Assembly: GCA_016748015.1 (NCBI GenBank)
Contig: JAAOMT010000577.1
Span: 223,854 to 287,853, forward strand
DNA: 64,000 nucleotides
Source: Geosiphon pyriformis
Lineage: Eukaryota; Glomeromycota; Glomeromycetes; Archaeosporales; Geosiphonaceae
Reading direction: 5' to 3'
A program made the translations under genes and the position numbers. The notes beneath the pieces were generated by a model, which saw only the letters and a program-made list of their open reading frames with translations, had not been told where the DNA came from and did no database searches. Numbering within the stretch: the stretch's first letter is position 1; each line of letters begins with the position of its first letter. This document shows, piece after piece, positions 51,310-64,000 of this stretch.

Positions 51310-53309
51310 ATGAAAGGAAAAAGGGAGCAAGCAGAATAATCAGGTATGCTAAGTTCAATATGCTATTTTCCAACAATTCTGGAAGAATGAGATTTATTTC
51401 TAAAAAAAAGTATATACGTTTAATTTGTCATAAACAAGATTGAATTTTTTAAAATTAAAGTATAGAAATATTCAGTGTTATTAATGTTATTATTATTATT
51501 ATTATTATAAATTTTTTTGCTACAAATTACAAATACAAATGATTTTTTAGAAATTTCAATTTAAAACTACTTCAGATAAATTATTTTCACTTTCTTCGAT
51601 TTGGAATTTCGACATCCAGTTATCATATTATCTATTTTCTAATTCGTAGTTGGCTGAAAGTAGTCAGAGTTATTGACGCTTCTTTGTAAATTAATCAGTT
51701 TCCTGATAATATTGTGCAATCAAAACGTAAAACTCACCAGCTCCATGGCCAAAGTTTGTAAAATTTAATAATTGTTTTTTTTCCAAATTCAAAGTATTTT
51801 GAAGATAAACTTAAATGCATGTAAAAAGTGACTCTTGGATTTTTTCCAAAGCTGTAAATAATTAAAACAATATTTAATTTCAACGAAAGAAATTGGGGTT
51901 TTTGATATTATGAAGATTCCACATTTTACAATATGAAAATTGATGCTACTGACCCAAATATCAGTGAGTTTGCTGCTTTTTTCTAAAAAGTTCTTAGATC
52001 TGAAGATTACGTTCCAGCCTTTGTTACAAATTTTACTCCTATATGATTACTTCTCGTGGCTGAACCAGAGGAAATTGCAAATTTTATATCTCAATTGGTA
52101 TTTAGTATCTGACCTCTGATCATTTTAGATCAAAATCTAGTTATTTCTGAATGTTCAACAAAATTGTTCACTGAAAAACTTTGTTGAACATTTAATAAGT
52201 TTCTCTAAAATAGGAATCAGCCAAACTGGAATTACTTCTTCCATGATTTCAATTGTAATTGAAAACATTATATATTGATTCTAATTTTTCTATTGACCAT
52301 TTGAATCTGGTTAATTAAATTGAGCTTTATCTTACACTATCCATGGTAAAGCTAAAGATATTTCAATTCAATTTTTTTAAAATAAACCTATTAAAAGATG
52401 TAAAAATCTATATTTTAATCTTTTGGTCTGAATGAGCTCTTCTCCACCCACTTGCCTTCAATGGGGCACAAAAAGCTTGGTTGAAATCTGAATTAATCCT
52501 GCTGATGCAACTCTAATTTTTATATTAAGGAACCTGTGTTTTAAAGATGAGTAGTAAGGCTCTGAACAGGATACAGAAATTCGTGGAAAGATGACTTCCC
52601 ATAATTATAAAAAAAGGTAAATCCATTCCAAAACAAAAAATCTGGGATTTTTCAATAAATTTTAAAGATATACACGTGGGGAATTCTTTTTTTAATTATT
52701 TGACAGGAATAATTATTAATTATCGCGCGCTAAGATTTCGTGAACGCGCAATAATTAAGTGTTGAGTCATTCGATCTGCATGGCCTGAACGAAAAATCTT
52801 CATTACAAGAAAAGACCATGGGAAAATGAGTGATAAAATTTTAAAAAGGAGCTTGAAGTATAAAAATTTTGTTTGATATTCTAAAATCACAACTGATATT
52901 AAAATAATCATTAAACTTTTAGCATCATATGAATTCATTTAAAAATCAGTACAAAATATGAAAGAAACTTCAATCCCAAAATTTACTCTAGATGGATATT
53001 CAACTATTTGTATCATACTTTAAAAGTTTCCAATGTTGGTCTTCAAGATATATTTAATAGCTCTAAAAAACCTTTAATATGAGAATTTTTAAAACTTTAC
53101 ATATATATCTTATATATCTCAAAAAAAAATAGTGTTTTCAATCCATTGAAGTATTTCCAAGAAAATATACAAACTTATTTTGGCAATCTCGAATGGACTA
53201 GATTTCTTAAAAGGTTGAGACAAACAGAATTCATAAATTAAAATTTATATTTTTAAAAAGATATCCAAGAAATTTTGCTTTTTTTAAAAAATGCAAATAA
53301 GCAGAATTT
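51310..53309. other. intergenic with possible unidentified gene remnants
   Basis: An (ATT)n run lies near 51487-51509. Around 51945-52110 and 52440-52760 short coding-looking stretches such as RSEDYVPAFVTNF and VAEPEEIANFISQL appear on the plus strand, broken by stops. I cannot assign them to a family; they may be remnants of a dead gene. Confidence 0.4.
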
Positions 53310-54859
53310 TTAGATATTCATGTGTGAATAAAATAACTCTGTTCCTGACATTAAATTATTTTCGAATATATAACAGTCTTTCATTATAACGCCAAAATAA
53401 GGACCAAAATGTTCTAGATCCACATTTGAGCCTGTGATCGATTGTGCAGTGTTACATTCCTAAAAAAATTTGGAATTTGGAATGTATTAGTCTCATAAGT
53501 TTAATATGACAAAGATTTTCATTATCACAACCTTATTTTCATTGGCCCAATAACGGATAGGTATCCAAAACTTTTTCTTAACAAATAATTGAATTGTAAG
53601 TAAATTCCTTCCCGATTTTCTTCGATATTTTCCACATTCCCAAATTACTTCATCTTTAAACATAGCTGTATCTTGACCGCAATCACAATCAGCTGGTCCA
53701 ATCCATATTTCATCTTCATGATGTTGCATTGTTGATAGCCCATTTTTAACTGGAGGAAAATGTGGAACGTAATCATTTTGACGAGTTACTCTTGTAACCT
53801 TTACAAATTCATTCATCATTGTAGCAAACATTGTGTTTCCGACCCTTGGTTCACCGAAAGTATAAATTGAAAGATCAATAGGTAAATATGATGAATTTAT
53901 AGATGATGGTGATGATGATGATGATGATGATGATGATGGTGATGATGACCGGAGAAGATTGATGATGGTAAACGATAGACCTGCTATTGCTGCATATGCT
54001 ATTGGTTTTTGAATTGTGTAAAAATTATATTAATTAAGCATTAATTGAATTTTTTTTCAGACGAATTCAGATTAGAACAAGTTTGTATACATCACAATCT
54101 GCTCCCCACCAAAGTTTTCTTACCACCACCAACACCATGCCCACAAAAAACGATTTTCTTAAATCTTTTATCCTTTAGCAGACCATTAATTTTTTTTATT
54201 AAAGCATCCATCATAGTTGACACATCCCCAAGCCATTCTTTATCCACTTGAACTAATGGGTTTGTCAGCATTCCTTGCACGTGATACGGTACAAGTTGGC
54301 TTTTTCTGCTTTTCCATTCTGATTTAATTAAATGAGGACCTTTAAAATATGCAACGATTACATGAGATTTTCGGTCTGTTACTACATCAGCTTTTATGTA
54401 GAGAAAGTTTTGATCGAAATTAATTTAATTCAATAAATCTATTGACTGAATATCAATAATTTATCTTATAATACCATTAATTTTAGTGCCATCTTCTACA
54501 AAACTTCCAATTTCATTATAGGGAAGACAGTAAGCCAAATTAGCATATAAAGCTTTCGCTTTTAATTGTAAGATTTCATTTGCACGATCAATGGTAAATG
54601 CCTTTTTTTTAGGATATTGAGGTGATGATCTTTTTAAAAGATCAGCCTTATCATTTTGACATGCTGTGAATTGAAAAGATTGTAAAGATTGGTCATTGTA
54701 TATTGAAATTTCTTCATATTGCTCGTGTTTTTGAGTTAAGAAGAAGTGTTTGGAAAAGATATTTTGTAATTTGACATTGTTTAATTGAAAAAGTATTTGA
54801 AATATGAAAATTAAAAAGAGGAAATAAAATTTTTTTGATTTTAGAAAAAATAATTTCAT
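53310..54859 (-). CDS. class 3 lipase-like protein L4, nucleophile Ser replaced by Gly
   Basis: Four exons: 54859-54475, 54390-54124, 53998-53583 and 53459-53310, about 405 residues. The third exon could instead end at 53532 (both donors, GTTAAG and GTTGTG, are weak and in phase). A signal peptide or anchor is clear (FYFLFLIFIFQILFQL). Motifs: KALYANLAYC, VIVAYFKGPH (oxyanion site altered), FCGHGVGG (Gly at nucleophile), TFGEPRVGN, TRQNDYVPHFPP (Asp kept), EIWI with CDCG, and EHFGPYFG (His kept). A GAT repeat (about 53901-53950) inserts a Ser run inside the lipase domain, just after the GHxxG helix. The last exon extends about 20 residues beyond its relatives. Intron positions equal those of L1, L2 and L5. 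Confidence 0.83.
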
Positions 54860-56056
54860 TATTTCTTTTTAATCAAAAACGCGCTTCTTGACTGTCTTAT
54901 AAATATTGGCAGATCATAGGTTAAATATAACGTCGATTTTCTCATTAGGAAAAATCTTTGAACACAATAAATGAAAAAATTCCTCACTATGTTCTCATTG
55001 TTGAGATAATTAGAGAGTTATGACGTATATGTAATAAGATAAGTATACAAATGAAAGTTCATAATTTTTTGGAGCAAATAGGTAATTTTTTAATTTTAAT
55101 GATATCATTTTAATTACAATCAATTATGTTATTATTTGTTATGTTTAATGTTTAATGTTTTTTGTTAAAATTGATTATATTATTATTATTATTATTATTA
55201 TTAAAATAAAAAAGTTTTATTTATATAAATTAACAAAATTTTGGGAAAAACAAAAATAAATAGGTTTAAGCATAAGTAAAATAAAGAAAAGTAATAATTC
55301 ATATTGATCAAATTAATTAAGTTGCTAATAATATATAAAAAATTTATTTATAAATTATAATATAAGAATTAAATTTAAATAAGTAAAAGTAAGAATTGAA
55401 AAATATTCATAAAAACCAAGTATTTTTATAACATACTGTTAAGAAATAATAATATCTTAATAAAATAGTATATAAAACATTTTTTATTTATACATTTTTT
55501 TGATAATTTTATATTGAAATTGTAAAACATTGTTGAAAAAAAATTAGTTAGTTTTATAATCAAATTAATTATTGACTATTTGGAATGTGATTATTTATTA
55601 AATGAATATATATATATATTGTAAAATAATATAAACCAATATAATATATATTAAAAATAAAATAATAATAATAAGAGAACTATTTTGAATACTATTAGAT
55701 TTTAAATTTATGAGTATGTCTATTAAATTAAAATATTTAAATAATACTGCATTATAAAATTAAACATTTTAATTTTATTAAAACTTAACTGAAAATTTAA
55801 ATGCTCAAACTTTAAAATTTCTGTCTCAATTCTTTCTCAATAATATTAAATAAACATAGTTTTAGAATCAATTTCATAATAAATTAACAATTAACTATAG
55901 TTGTAAAATCTGATATTAATAATTAATATTAAGAGAATTTATAAATCTGAACGCTAATTTTGTTCATAACTCTTTTGCTCTTAGGATAAGTTATAAATAG
56001 ATAAACCTTACTTTTGCCAACAAGAACAAAGCCTTAAATAGAGTTTAAAGGAACCT
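54860..56056. other. intergenic between L5 and L4
   Basis: Very AT-rich; an (ATT)n run is at about 55173-55203. No gene. Contains the L4 promoter by position. Confidence 0.6.
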
Positions 56057-57623
56057 TTAAGTCTCCTGACTACAATCTGTAATTGCTATACCAAAGTAAG
56101 GTCCAGCGTGATCCTCTGAATTTTCATTTTTGTCTTTGTTAATGCAATTCTAGTGAAATCCAAAATTTTGATTATCGCCCAAGTTAATATCTTATATTAT
56201 AATTATCAGTTTTAATAAATAGAATTTTTAAACTTCTACCTGATTCTCCTTTAAAACTCCTGAACCTGCATTCGAATTCTCTTCACAAACTTGAAATTCA
56301 TCTTTGACACCATTATCCCAATACTCATTGCCATTATGAACATACTTCTCGCCTTTAAAGTCAACCGGTCTTCGTGGGATACTATCTCGCTTGTAAGTGA
56401 ATCGTAAAGATTCTATAAGACTTGAAACATATTTTGCGTAAGCCTCGTTGCCGATTCGGGGTTTCCCAAAAGAATGTAATTCGATTTTTATTGAACGCCC
56501 GAGGATTTTGGCGAGAGAAATAGCAACAAATTCAGCATATACTGGAAATTAATCAAATTTTTAGACTTGAATTTATAAATTAAACTCATTCATTCATTCC
56601 TTTATTTTAGATTCGAAGAGGTAAAATAAAAATCTATTCTTGCTTACCACTAGCGAGACCATATCCATTAAACCGAATCGTTTCCAAATTCGGGCTTGAT
56701 TCCATTATTTTTTGCAAATTTTCGACCTTAACATTACCTTGCCATTTCAAATATTTCTGATAAAAACCCTTATGAACCTTGGCACCTGGTACGCCAGGAA
56801 AATCGACCATTTGAGAGTTTTCTTTTCGAAGCTCATAAGTTAAATTTCTTTCATCTGCGCCATATGTTATTACTTTAAATTTTTCAAAATTTAGGAAAAT
56901 TCCTGCAGCATAAGAAACGGAATGAAATCAAAATAGGACAGTGATTACATTAAAGCAAAAAATCAAACATAAATTGATTGAATAAAATTTACCACTAACT
57001 GGATTGACCGTTTTTCTATTGAAACAATATGCTTTTCTGGCTACCGTAGCATAAAAGCCAAACTCCTCGTAGAAAACTTTAAAGAGGTTATTATCCAGTT
57101 GAGGTGTAAGTGCAATTCTTTCTTCATTGGGAATTATGGTATTTAAATTAGAATTTTGAAAATTTGAAGAGAAAGTTGGTTGCTCAAGTTCAAATACATT
57201 TTTCTTGGAACTTCCAATATTTGATTGAAAACCAGTCGTATCTATTTCAGTGATTGATGATAAATATGATGGATCTAGGCCGATTTTAAACTCTTTATTG
57301 CTAGCTGCTATGTCAAAATTTGAATCCAGGTTTGCGGTATTAAATAACTGCGTCCCGCTATCACTTTGAGACTGTTCTATATTTTTGAAAAGAGATTGCG
57401 ATTCATCATGTATCTCGTTTTCGAAAATAAAATCTTCGTCATATAGTTTTTTTGAAGAGATCAAAAAATCATTTTCTTCAGCGAAATTTCGTAATTCAGG
57501 GTTAGACAGATCAGTTGGCGTCAATTTATATGTTATTGGTGAAGCTTTTACTAAGGAAAAAGAACTTGAATTCCAAAAGAAAAAAAATCCAAAGATAGCC
57601 CTAAATAAAAATTTCTTTGTCAT
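56057..57623 (-). CDS. class 3 lipase-like protein L5, degenerate nucleophile elbow (GYGLA)
   Basis: Four exons (57623-56993, 56902-56648, 56541-56240, 56149-56057) give 426 residues. A signal peptide (residues 1-28, FFFFWNSSSFSLVKASP) is followed by an acidic, Ser-rich 160-residue pro-region and then the lipase domain (YATVARKAYC). Motifs: VITYGADERN (no FRGS), DFPGVPGAKVHKGFYQKYLK (well-preserved lid-to-core region), FNGYGLAS where GHSxGG is expected (both His and Ser lost), SFGKPRIGN, YKRDSIPRRP (Asp kept), NEYWD, and DHAGPYFG (His kept). It lacks the CNC/CDC pair of the other members. This is the most diverged copy, in tandem with L4 on the same strand. Confidence 0.83.
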
Positions 57624-59950
57624 GTTGAAAAATTTTGCCTTTCTTGAGAATTTTAATTCAAAAATATAAAGGATTATTTATAAACCTCTAAAACGAGATA
57701 CAAGTATTGGCTCAAACTTTCTTGAATATTCATTTTGTGATGAATTTTCCGTTTCAAAGGAAAACCTTATCTTTATTCTCTCAACATTAATTTCAAACAC
57801 GGTTTTCGGTTAATGGAATAACTTTACAGAAGGATTTAGGCAAAAACAATTTACACAAAATAACAACATTGTTTTCAGATTAGATTATTGATCATAAATA
57901 TTTTTCGTTAATTCGAATATTTATTATAATTCAAAATAAGATCGTAATTGGTTTTTTTTGAATACTTACTTAAATATCTGAAAAAATATTTATTTATTTA
58001 TTTATTTAAAACACTTATTTTGGTATTTTAAACCATTTACTATGCAAATCATATCAATATGAGAGAACCATTTACAAAAGGAAACATAATTCTCGCCATC
58101 TTGCTCAAAAAATAAACTTTGTCAAGCCAAAGAGATTAATCAATACTTTTTAATATTATATTAGCAAGTCAATTTGGCTTAAAAGAATCTACAGTACATG
58201 ATATTTTGAAAAATTTAAGTCTTCACAACTTTAAACTTAAAAGAAAAATACCATAATTTTTTTGTATTGAATAATTCTTAGCATTATGACTTGACCAAGC
58301 AAATAGTTTAAAAAAATATATTTTTTTTACATTAATAAATACTTTTTTATTTGATAATAATAATAATAATATATATAAATTATTAAAATCTGAAAAAAAC
58401 AACAATATATTATTAATCAATAAATTCTACTTTACAAATTGAACAAAAAATAATGTAATTATTGATTTAAATATTGTATTTACATATATTAAACCAAAAA
58501 ATTAAATAATTTTTAATTAAATATAGAATAATAAAATGATTGATTTAATAATTATAACAATAATAGTAGCAATAACAATAACAATAACAATAACAATAAC
58601 AACAACAACAATAATATTAATAATAATACTTTTATTAATTCAAAATTATTACATATATAAAAATGTTGTAAATACATTTAATTTAAAGTATTTTTAACTT
58701 AAAATTAATAAAGTTATTATGTTTTTAAAGTTTTAATATTTTAAGATTTTTACATATTATTTTTAAATTTATTGCAACTTTTTTATTTTTATTTGGCCAA
58801 TTATTTATATATATTTATAATATTATAATAAATAATAAATTTGTTAAATTTTAGATAATATAAATAATTTAAATTATTATATAATAACTTAAAATAAAAG
58901 CAAAATAATATAATATAATTACAATTTTTTTTTAATTTGTATCACATATTAATACATTTATTTAAAATACGTTTTTGTAAAAACTTATTTTTGTGTATTT
59001 TTAATTAAAATAACATTTTAAGAAACCAGTTTTGTAATTTATATTTTTAACTAAAAAAGTAATAATTTAATTTAAATTAAATGTAAAAAAAATACAAAGA
59101 AATAAAATTTACTTAACAATTTGTTTTCTTTATAATTAGCAAATAAAAACATATTTATTTATTTATTAATTATTATTTAAAAACCTTAATTATTAATATA
59201 AAAATAAAAAAATTTAAAATATCTTTTGCTTATTAATTATTAACAAAAAAGATTATTTTGTTTGTTTGAACTATGTTTTATTATTAAAAAAAATTAAGTC
59301 TAAGAAGTTTTAAATTAAATTGGTTCAATATAATAACAGTATATCTTAATATATTAAAAAATACTTTGTTTTTTTTTATAATACTTGTTAATTTATTAAA
59401 AAAAATATTTATGGTTTTATAAAGTTTTTTTTTATAATAACTAGGTTAAAAAATTTATATGCTTTTAAGTTTTTGGTTTATAATAATAATACTATTAAAA
59501 ACTATAATTTTTTTAATATTTTTTGTAATATAATAGTATTTTTGCAGATGTATTCTTAGATATAAATATAAAAATACACAATATAATATTTTTTATATTA
59601 ATTAAGCTTTAAACTATTATTTTGACATTTAAATATGTTTTAAAATCTAAATTAAACTGTTGTTATTTTGATTTCAAAAATAAATACTGAATTAATAAAC
59701 ATCAGATTGTTAATTTATTTCATAAAAAAAAGCTTTTTGTTAATTAGATAAAATTAAAGAATATTGCTAATATGTTAACTGGTTTGATTAAAGATTCTAA
59801 GTATTTGTTATCTATAAACATAAAAAAAGCTATGTTATTTGATTAGAAAGCTTTTTGATTTTTTTAACTGCAATTATTAAAAAATTAAAAATATGATTAA
59901 ATATATTAATATTCAATTGGCCAAAGATGTTAATTAAGTTAGCATCTTAA
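57624..59950. other. intergenic, extremely AT-rich from about 58.4 kb
   Basis: No gene. From about 58.4 to 59.9 kb the composition matches the 19-23 kb block (almost only A and T). It includes a TTTA run near 57988-58008 and an AAC/AAT repeat. Confidence 0.6.
58570..58622. repeat. (AACAAT)n/(AAC)n repeat
   Basis: AATAAC hexamers passing into AAC triplets. Confidence 0.85.
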
Positions 59951-60029
59951 TAACACTCTCAAATCTGGTTTTATAGCTTAAAAAACAGCATGTTTTCATA
60001 TATACATGATAAAAACTTTGCATAAATGG

Positions 60030-60630
60030 CTGTTTGTTGCTGTTAAAAAAGAGTTGTATAATCTTAAATATTCAAGTTTACTTTATTTAAAATGTGGGTC
60101 TGTAAAGACTTCAAATCATTTATTTTTCTGTTCCAAGAATTAGACTGTTAAGAAAATAATGTCCAAAAATCTGAATGGCAAAGACTGAAACCAAGTTGAT
60201 ATCTTTTATGATTTTACAAACTTTTTTGGATTTGTGGAATTTTAAAGCTATGTACACTACTATTGTCAAGGATTTTGTTCTCAAGAATTGGTTTATGGAA
60301 TCTCTGGATGTTTTCAAGCAGGCTAACATTGCTGTCATAAATATTGTTAATCTTTTTAAAGGTTTGGTTAAAGCTTACAAGGATATAATATGGTTGCCAA
60401 ACTCTAAACTGTACGCAGAAAAAGGTTGTAATTTCTGATGTCATGAGTCTGGCTGTGTTGCTTGATGATGTGTTTGTGCGTAGTTTAGGTTTTGCTAAGG
60501 GAATAGCCATTTCTTTAGATTTTTAAAGAAGTCGTTGATGATTTCGGATTTGTTTTTTTATTGTGTCCCAACCTATGGATCTTTCTGGTTTAGATAATGA
60601 TTTTGCTAAATTGTTGTAAGTGGCGGTTGG
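60030..60630 (+). pseudogene. decayed retrotransposon fragment, reverse-transcriptase zinc-binding-like
   Basis: In the first frame the plus strand reads LKCGSVKTSNHLFFC, like the C-x-x-C...H-L-F-x-C zinc-binding end of reverse transcriptases in fungal non-LTR elements. After a frame change an 87-codon stretch (60175-60438) continues with FLDLWNFKAMYTTIVKDFVL and VNLFKGLVKAYKDIIWLPN, and later VMSLAVLLDDVFVRSLGF in a third frame. Frames are broken by stops and the first Cys of the finger seems lost. I read it as a dead mobile-element remnant embedded in AT-rich DNA; the exact family is not certain. Confidence 0.45.
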
Positions 60631-61228
60631 GTCACGCTCATCAAAAGCATAATAATATACCTGTTTCAATCAATTTACAACTTAATTAATAATAAATACA
60701 ATTCAGATACTTTGAAGTTAATGTGAATATTGCGAATAAGATAATAATTTGAGAATTGTGAAAGAAAATACTATTTCTGTCTTTTAAGAATTTGCAAAGT
60801 AGAGGATAATAATGAAAGTAAATTTATTGAAACTGTGATTTCTGAGCATACATTTGATATCATAACTTTTTTGTTCCAAGAAAAATCTAGAAGTGTCTAT
60901 TGGTCCTTCCTAGACACCAAAAAATTTGGATGTTCTAAATGCAGAAAACAACCAGTAAGTTTTGCTTATAATATGAAACTCGAATGAACATTAAAGAAGC
61001 TGGAATACTTGTCAAGATTGCAACTGGTAAAACGCCTCGAATCAATTTATTGGGCCGTTGTGATATTTGAAAAGTGTTTGCATGATTTATCATATTCAAC
61101 CCACCCCAATAATTAAGAGGATATTGTTATTAGATAAATCTTTTGCATGAGATTTTAGCAGAATTAAACCTTGGTCGATTCAAAGATATAATCGGGATAA
61201 AAAGTAAGCGGCGTGAAGATTCAAAGGC
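60631..61228. other. intergenic
   Basis: No supported gene; 3' flank of the gamma-tubulin complex gene on the minus strand. Confidence 0.5.
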
Positions 61229-64000
61229 TTAGCCTAAAGCAAGTGCAAGAGAGTCAAACCACCAAAAGCCACCGGCACGTGCAATGCCTTTGACAGAAGT
61301 GCTAACAAAATCTTTGTGTCGTGTAAATTCTTTGTCTATCCTTTGAAGTTCATCAACAAAAACTTGACGGTCTACAATTGTGGGGACTATATTCCCAAAT
61401 TCAAAGTCGTGGTTTCCCTCTTCAGAGCTTAAGGTAGATTCTAAATCGGAATCAGGTTCCTCATCTCGATATAATCGAGATTTATCTTCTCGTGAATGAA
61501 CATACAATGATATACGTTCGCCTTGGTATCGTGTATATAATGTTTTGAACTGAATTGTTAAATTCAAAATGTCTATAATTGATCTCTGGATGGCCTTTGT
61601 CTACGTGAAAAGCAAAAAATAATTATATATGAAAATAAATAAATTCAATAGATTTATGCTGATCGTACCCTTTCGTTTAACAAGCAACGATCTCGCACAG
61701 TTCGAATAAATTGACCATGAAGCAAAATAATTTCATCGAAATCGAACATATCTCGCAGTTTAGAATGAAATCGTTCCGTCTCTGAATGCAATATCTACAA
61801 ATATGTAATAGCATTTAAGATAAGAAATTTGATTTATTAGGTCTTATGCTATTTAGGACATAAATGTATATTGAAAACGTCTCACCGTTCTCATGCAATA
61901 ATCCCAAATTGTGTTCATAAACCAAATTAACTTCATTCGTAGCCCATAAAAAATCATCATTGTTGCTGGTGTGTTTAATTGATTATCAATCAATCTGAAA
62001 AAGGTCAACCTTTCCATCAAGCATTTAGCTCGTCTCATTTGAAGTAAAAATATCAGAATCTCCTTGTAATGAATTAAGGTTTCAGTGTTTATGATATTGT
62101 CAATTGGCCATGGTAGCTATTCCAAGTAAAATAAGTAATTAAATGGTATAAGGGGTTTACGATTGGTTAAAAAATTAGGTGGTTAAGAACTATCCATACC
62201 CTGTACTCAACCCTGATCTTTTCAAAAACTTGTACCCGAAAAGTGTCTGGTCTTTTCCCAGGATCATCGTCAATCCAAACGTTAATATCTTCACTTCTTA
62301 AACATTTCCAATTTTTCAAACTGTTTAAAACTATGTCATTTAAGATATAGCTATCATACCACATTTGATTATGGTCCATCTAGAGGCAGATAAAAGACGG
62401 AGAAAATGTTAATACAGTTCATTTAAAGCACAAAATTCAACGTAAAAATTTTTAAATTTCCCTTCTCAAAAAGGAGATCGCAGAGATTATTCATTGATTC
62501 CCCTTGTTGCATAAAATATAAACCGGTCAAGACTCTGAGATGCTTCGAAAGGTAGTACTGATCAATCAACACTTTGTGTAGGCGATTGCCGATATAATCA
62601 TACCAGGGCTGGAGATAATCATTGAAAATTTGATCAAATCGTTCGTTGAATGGTTGAAATAGAAAAAGTTCATCTGGCTGTGAATAATTAATGTTTTTGC
62701 AATCGGAGTTCGATCTATAATTCTTTGTTTTACTATTGCTCCGAAAGGGGAACATATATTTAACAAGTTTTGAGTGATCGACAAGGATTTTATGGGGATT
62801 GATGACTGGAGACAGCTCTATTTCACCAAGCTCATTGGTAAGCCGATCATATGGAAGCCTGCCGTCATCTTCAATATTTTGTAGAGTTATTTTTTGGTTA
62901 AAGGTCGAATTAAAGAAGGGTAATGTTCCATTTCTAATTCCATTATTGACAGGGTATTCATGGTCAGTAATCTTTGTCTCTAATTGCTCCTGGAAAAATA
63001 TATACCTTCTTATTAAAGAGAAATAGGTCAAGAAATAAATAAATAACAAAAGAATTACCCAATTGTAATTAAAAGTTTTAAGAAGGTTACATCCTTTTCC
63101 TGAGAATAAAATTTTTTGAATGTATGGTTCCAGAAAACTAGGTGAAAGCCGTATGAAATGAAGTGGATCTTTTGAAGAAACCGGTAATGTACGAATCTTA
63201 AACATTTCTTGCCAATAATTAGAAGAATTACTTTTTATGTCGGAAGATCTAATATGAAATATACACTGAAAAATTGTATTTTAAAGAGCCCAAAATCACA
63301 CACAAAAGATAAACATGTCATACTTTACTATAAAAAATTCTTCAGCTGGATCTTTAAGAGTTCCATCTCGTATCCAATTATCTATCATACGCATATATGG
63401 GACGAACGTATTGTCGAAATGTTTGGCGAACATTAAGAAAACACATTTGTTACCAATCGTTTGATGATGCAAAATTTCTTTATACAATCCAGAAAGAATT
63501 GTAAATGCCAAATGTGCCGGGTTAATTAAAGGAGTATAAGGGGTCGGGAAGGATGGATCCCCTTCATTCTGGGATATCTCGTCAAAAAACTTATAAGGTG
63601 GAACTTCTACAAAAGAAAGCCTAGGATTAGTTTCACTGAGATCTGATATATTAAATATTGATCATTACCATTCAGAGGTGTTTGGACAAGAAATTCATAT
63701 AGTATTTGAAATTTCAGGAAATCATCTGAAAGCCGATTTTGGAGAAACAAAAGTGAAGCAAATGAATCTTGAGATTGAGCTGTGCCGATTCGATATTCAG
63801 ATTCCAAGTCAGATAACTTGTTTTCAAAACTAGACACCATAGTCAAAACAGAGAAGGCGAAAGCTTGTGTCGTCTGTCCGTAGATGGAAGAGTGTGCCCT
63901 ACATATTCTTTTTTACAATAAATGATTGGATCAAAATTTTGGCTTTTTTAGAGAAAGGGGTCTAATTTTACCTCGTTAATTTTCCTTTTAATTTGGCAAG
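61229..64000 (-). CDS. gamma-tubulin complex component (GCP/Spc97-Spc98 family), 5' end outside the window
   Basis: Nine exons are visible: 64000(partial)-63972, 63898-63669, 63606-63324, 63248-63059, 62989-62432, 62379-62200, 62116-61886, 61794-61669, 61600-61229, giving the last 732 residues; all phases agree. GRIP-like features include HSSIYGQTTQAFAFSVL, NWIRDGTLKDPAEEFFIVK, YWQEMFKIR with FLEPYIQKILFSGKG, LRVLTGLYFMQQGESMNNLC, FEKIRVEYRVW-like strand, PWPIDNIINTETLIHYKEIL followed by LLQMRRAKCLMER, and a C-terminal GIARAGGFWWFDSLALALG. GCPs build the gamma-tubulin ring complex that nucleates microtubules at spindle pole bodies. Several features, including an acidic insert (RDEEPDSDLESTLSSEEG) near the end, suggest the GCP5-type subfamily, but GCP4 or GCP6 is not excluded. 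The acceptor at 63899 could instead be at 63908. Confidence 0.88.

Noticed and set aside
51945-52110. Plus-strand RSEDYVPAF resembling the lipase DDYVP motif
   Set aside because: No GxPRxGN strand before it and no EYWI or GPYFG after it within reach; the single short motif match is not enough to call another lipase relic.
60214-60510. 98-codon minus-strand frame
   Set aside because: Antisense to the better-supported reverse-transcriptase-like remnant.

Overview
The window looks like nuclear DNA of a filamentous, early-diverging fungus. It is strongly AT-rich, carries dozens of di-, tri- and tetranucleotide repeats, and its genes have short GT-AG introns of about 50-215 bp. Gene content (Sel1-repeat protein, class 3 lipase-like proteins, TatD, a gamma-tubulin complex component, decayed reverse-transcriptase-like sequence) and genome style fit an arbuscular mycorrhizal fungus (Glomeromycotina). 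That assignment is inference. All exon models were made by hand from frame, splice sites and paralogue comparison.

Layout. 1-5.7 kb: gene-poor, microsatellites and a lipase-like relic. 5.7-10.4 kb: two plus-strand class 3 lipase-like genes (L1, L2). 10.4-15 kb: AT-rich, with one weak small gene near 14 kb. 15.1-17.1 kb: an eight-exon seven-transmembrane protein (minus). 17.2-26.9 kb: gene-poor, with an extremely AT-rich block (about 19.2-23.4 kb), a 39-bp x4 minisatellite and a 149-bp MITE-like element. 26.9-38.3 kb: O-fucosyltransferase-like protein, lipase relic, lipase L3, a small secreted protein, an alpha/beta hydrolase and a Sel1 protein. 40.4-46.0 kb: three related membrane-anchored coiled-coil proteins, one ending in a jacalin-like lectin fold. 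46.5-51.3 kb: methyltransferase, an unknown basic protein and TatD. 53.3-57.6 kb: lipases L4 and L5 (minus). 57.6-61.2 kb: AT-rich, with a reverse-transcriptase-like relic. 61.2-64 kb: C-terminal 732 residues of a gamma-tubulin complex protein, running off the right edge.

The main discovery candidate is the dispersed lipase-like family L1-L5. All five share the class 3 lipase fold signatures and the same intron positions and phases. Not one keeps a full Ser-Asp-His triad. L1, L2, L4 and L5 have Gly where the nucleophile Ser should be, but keep the Asp and His. L3 keeps the Ser (GHSIG) but appears to have lost both Asp and His. The oxyanion-hole motif is altered in all five. This looks like a family of secreted or membrane-anchored pseudo-lipases, possibly binding, decoy or regulatory proteins. 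The second family of interest is the coiled-coil membrane trio with its jacalin-bearing member.
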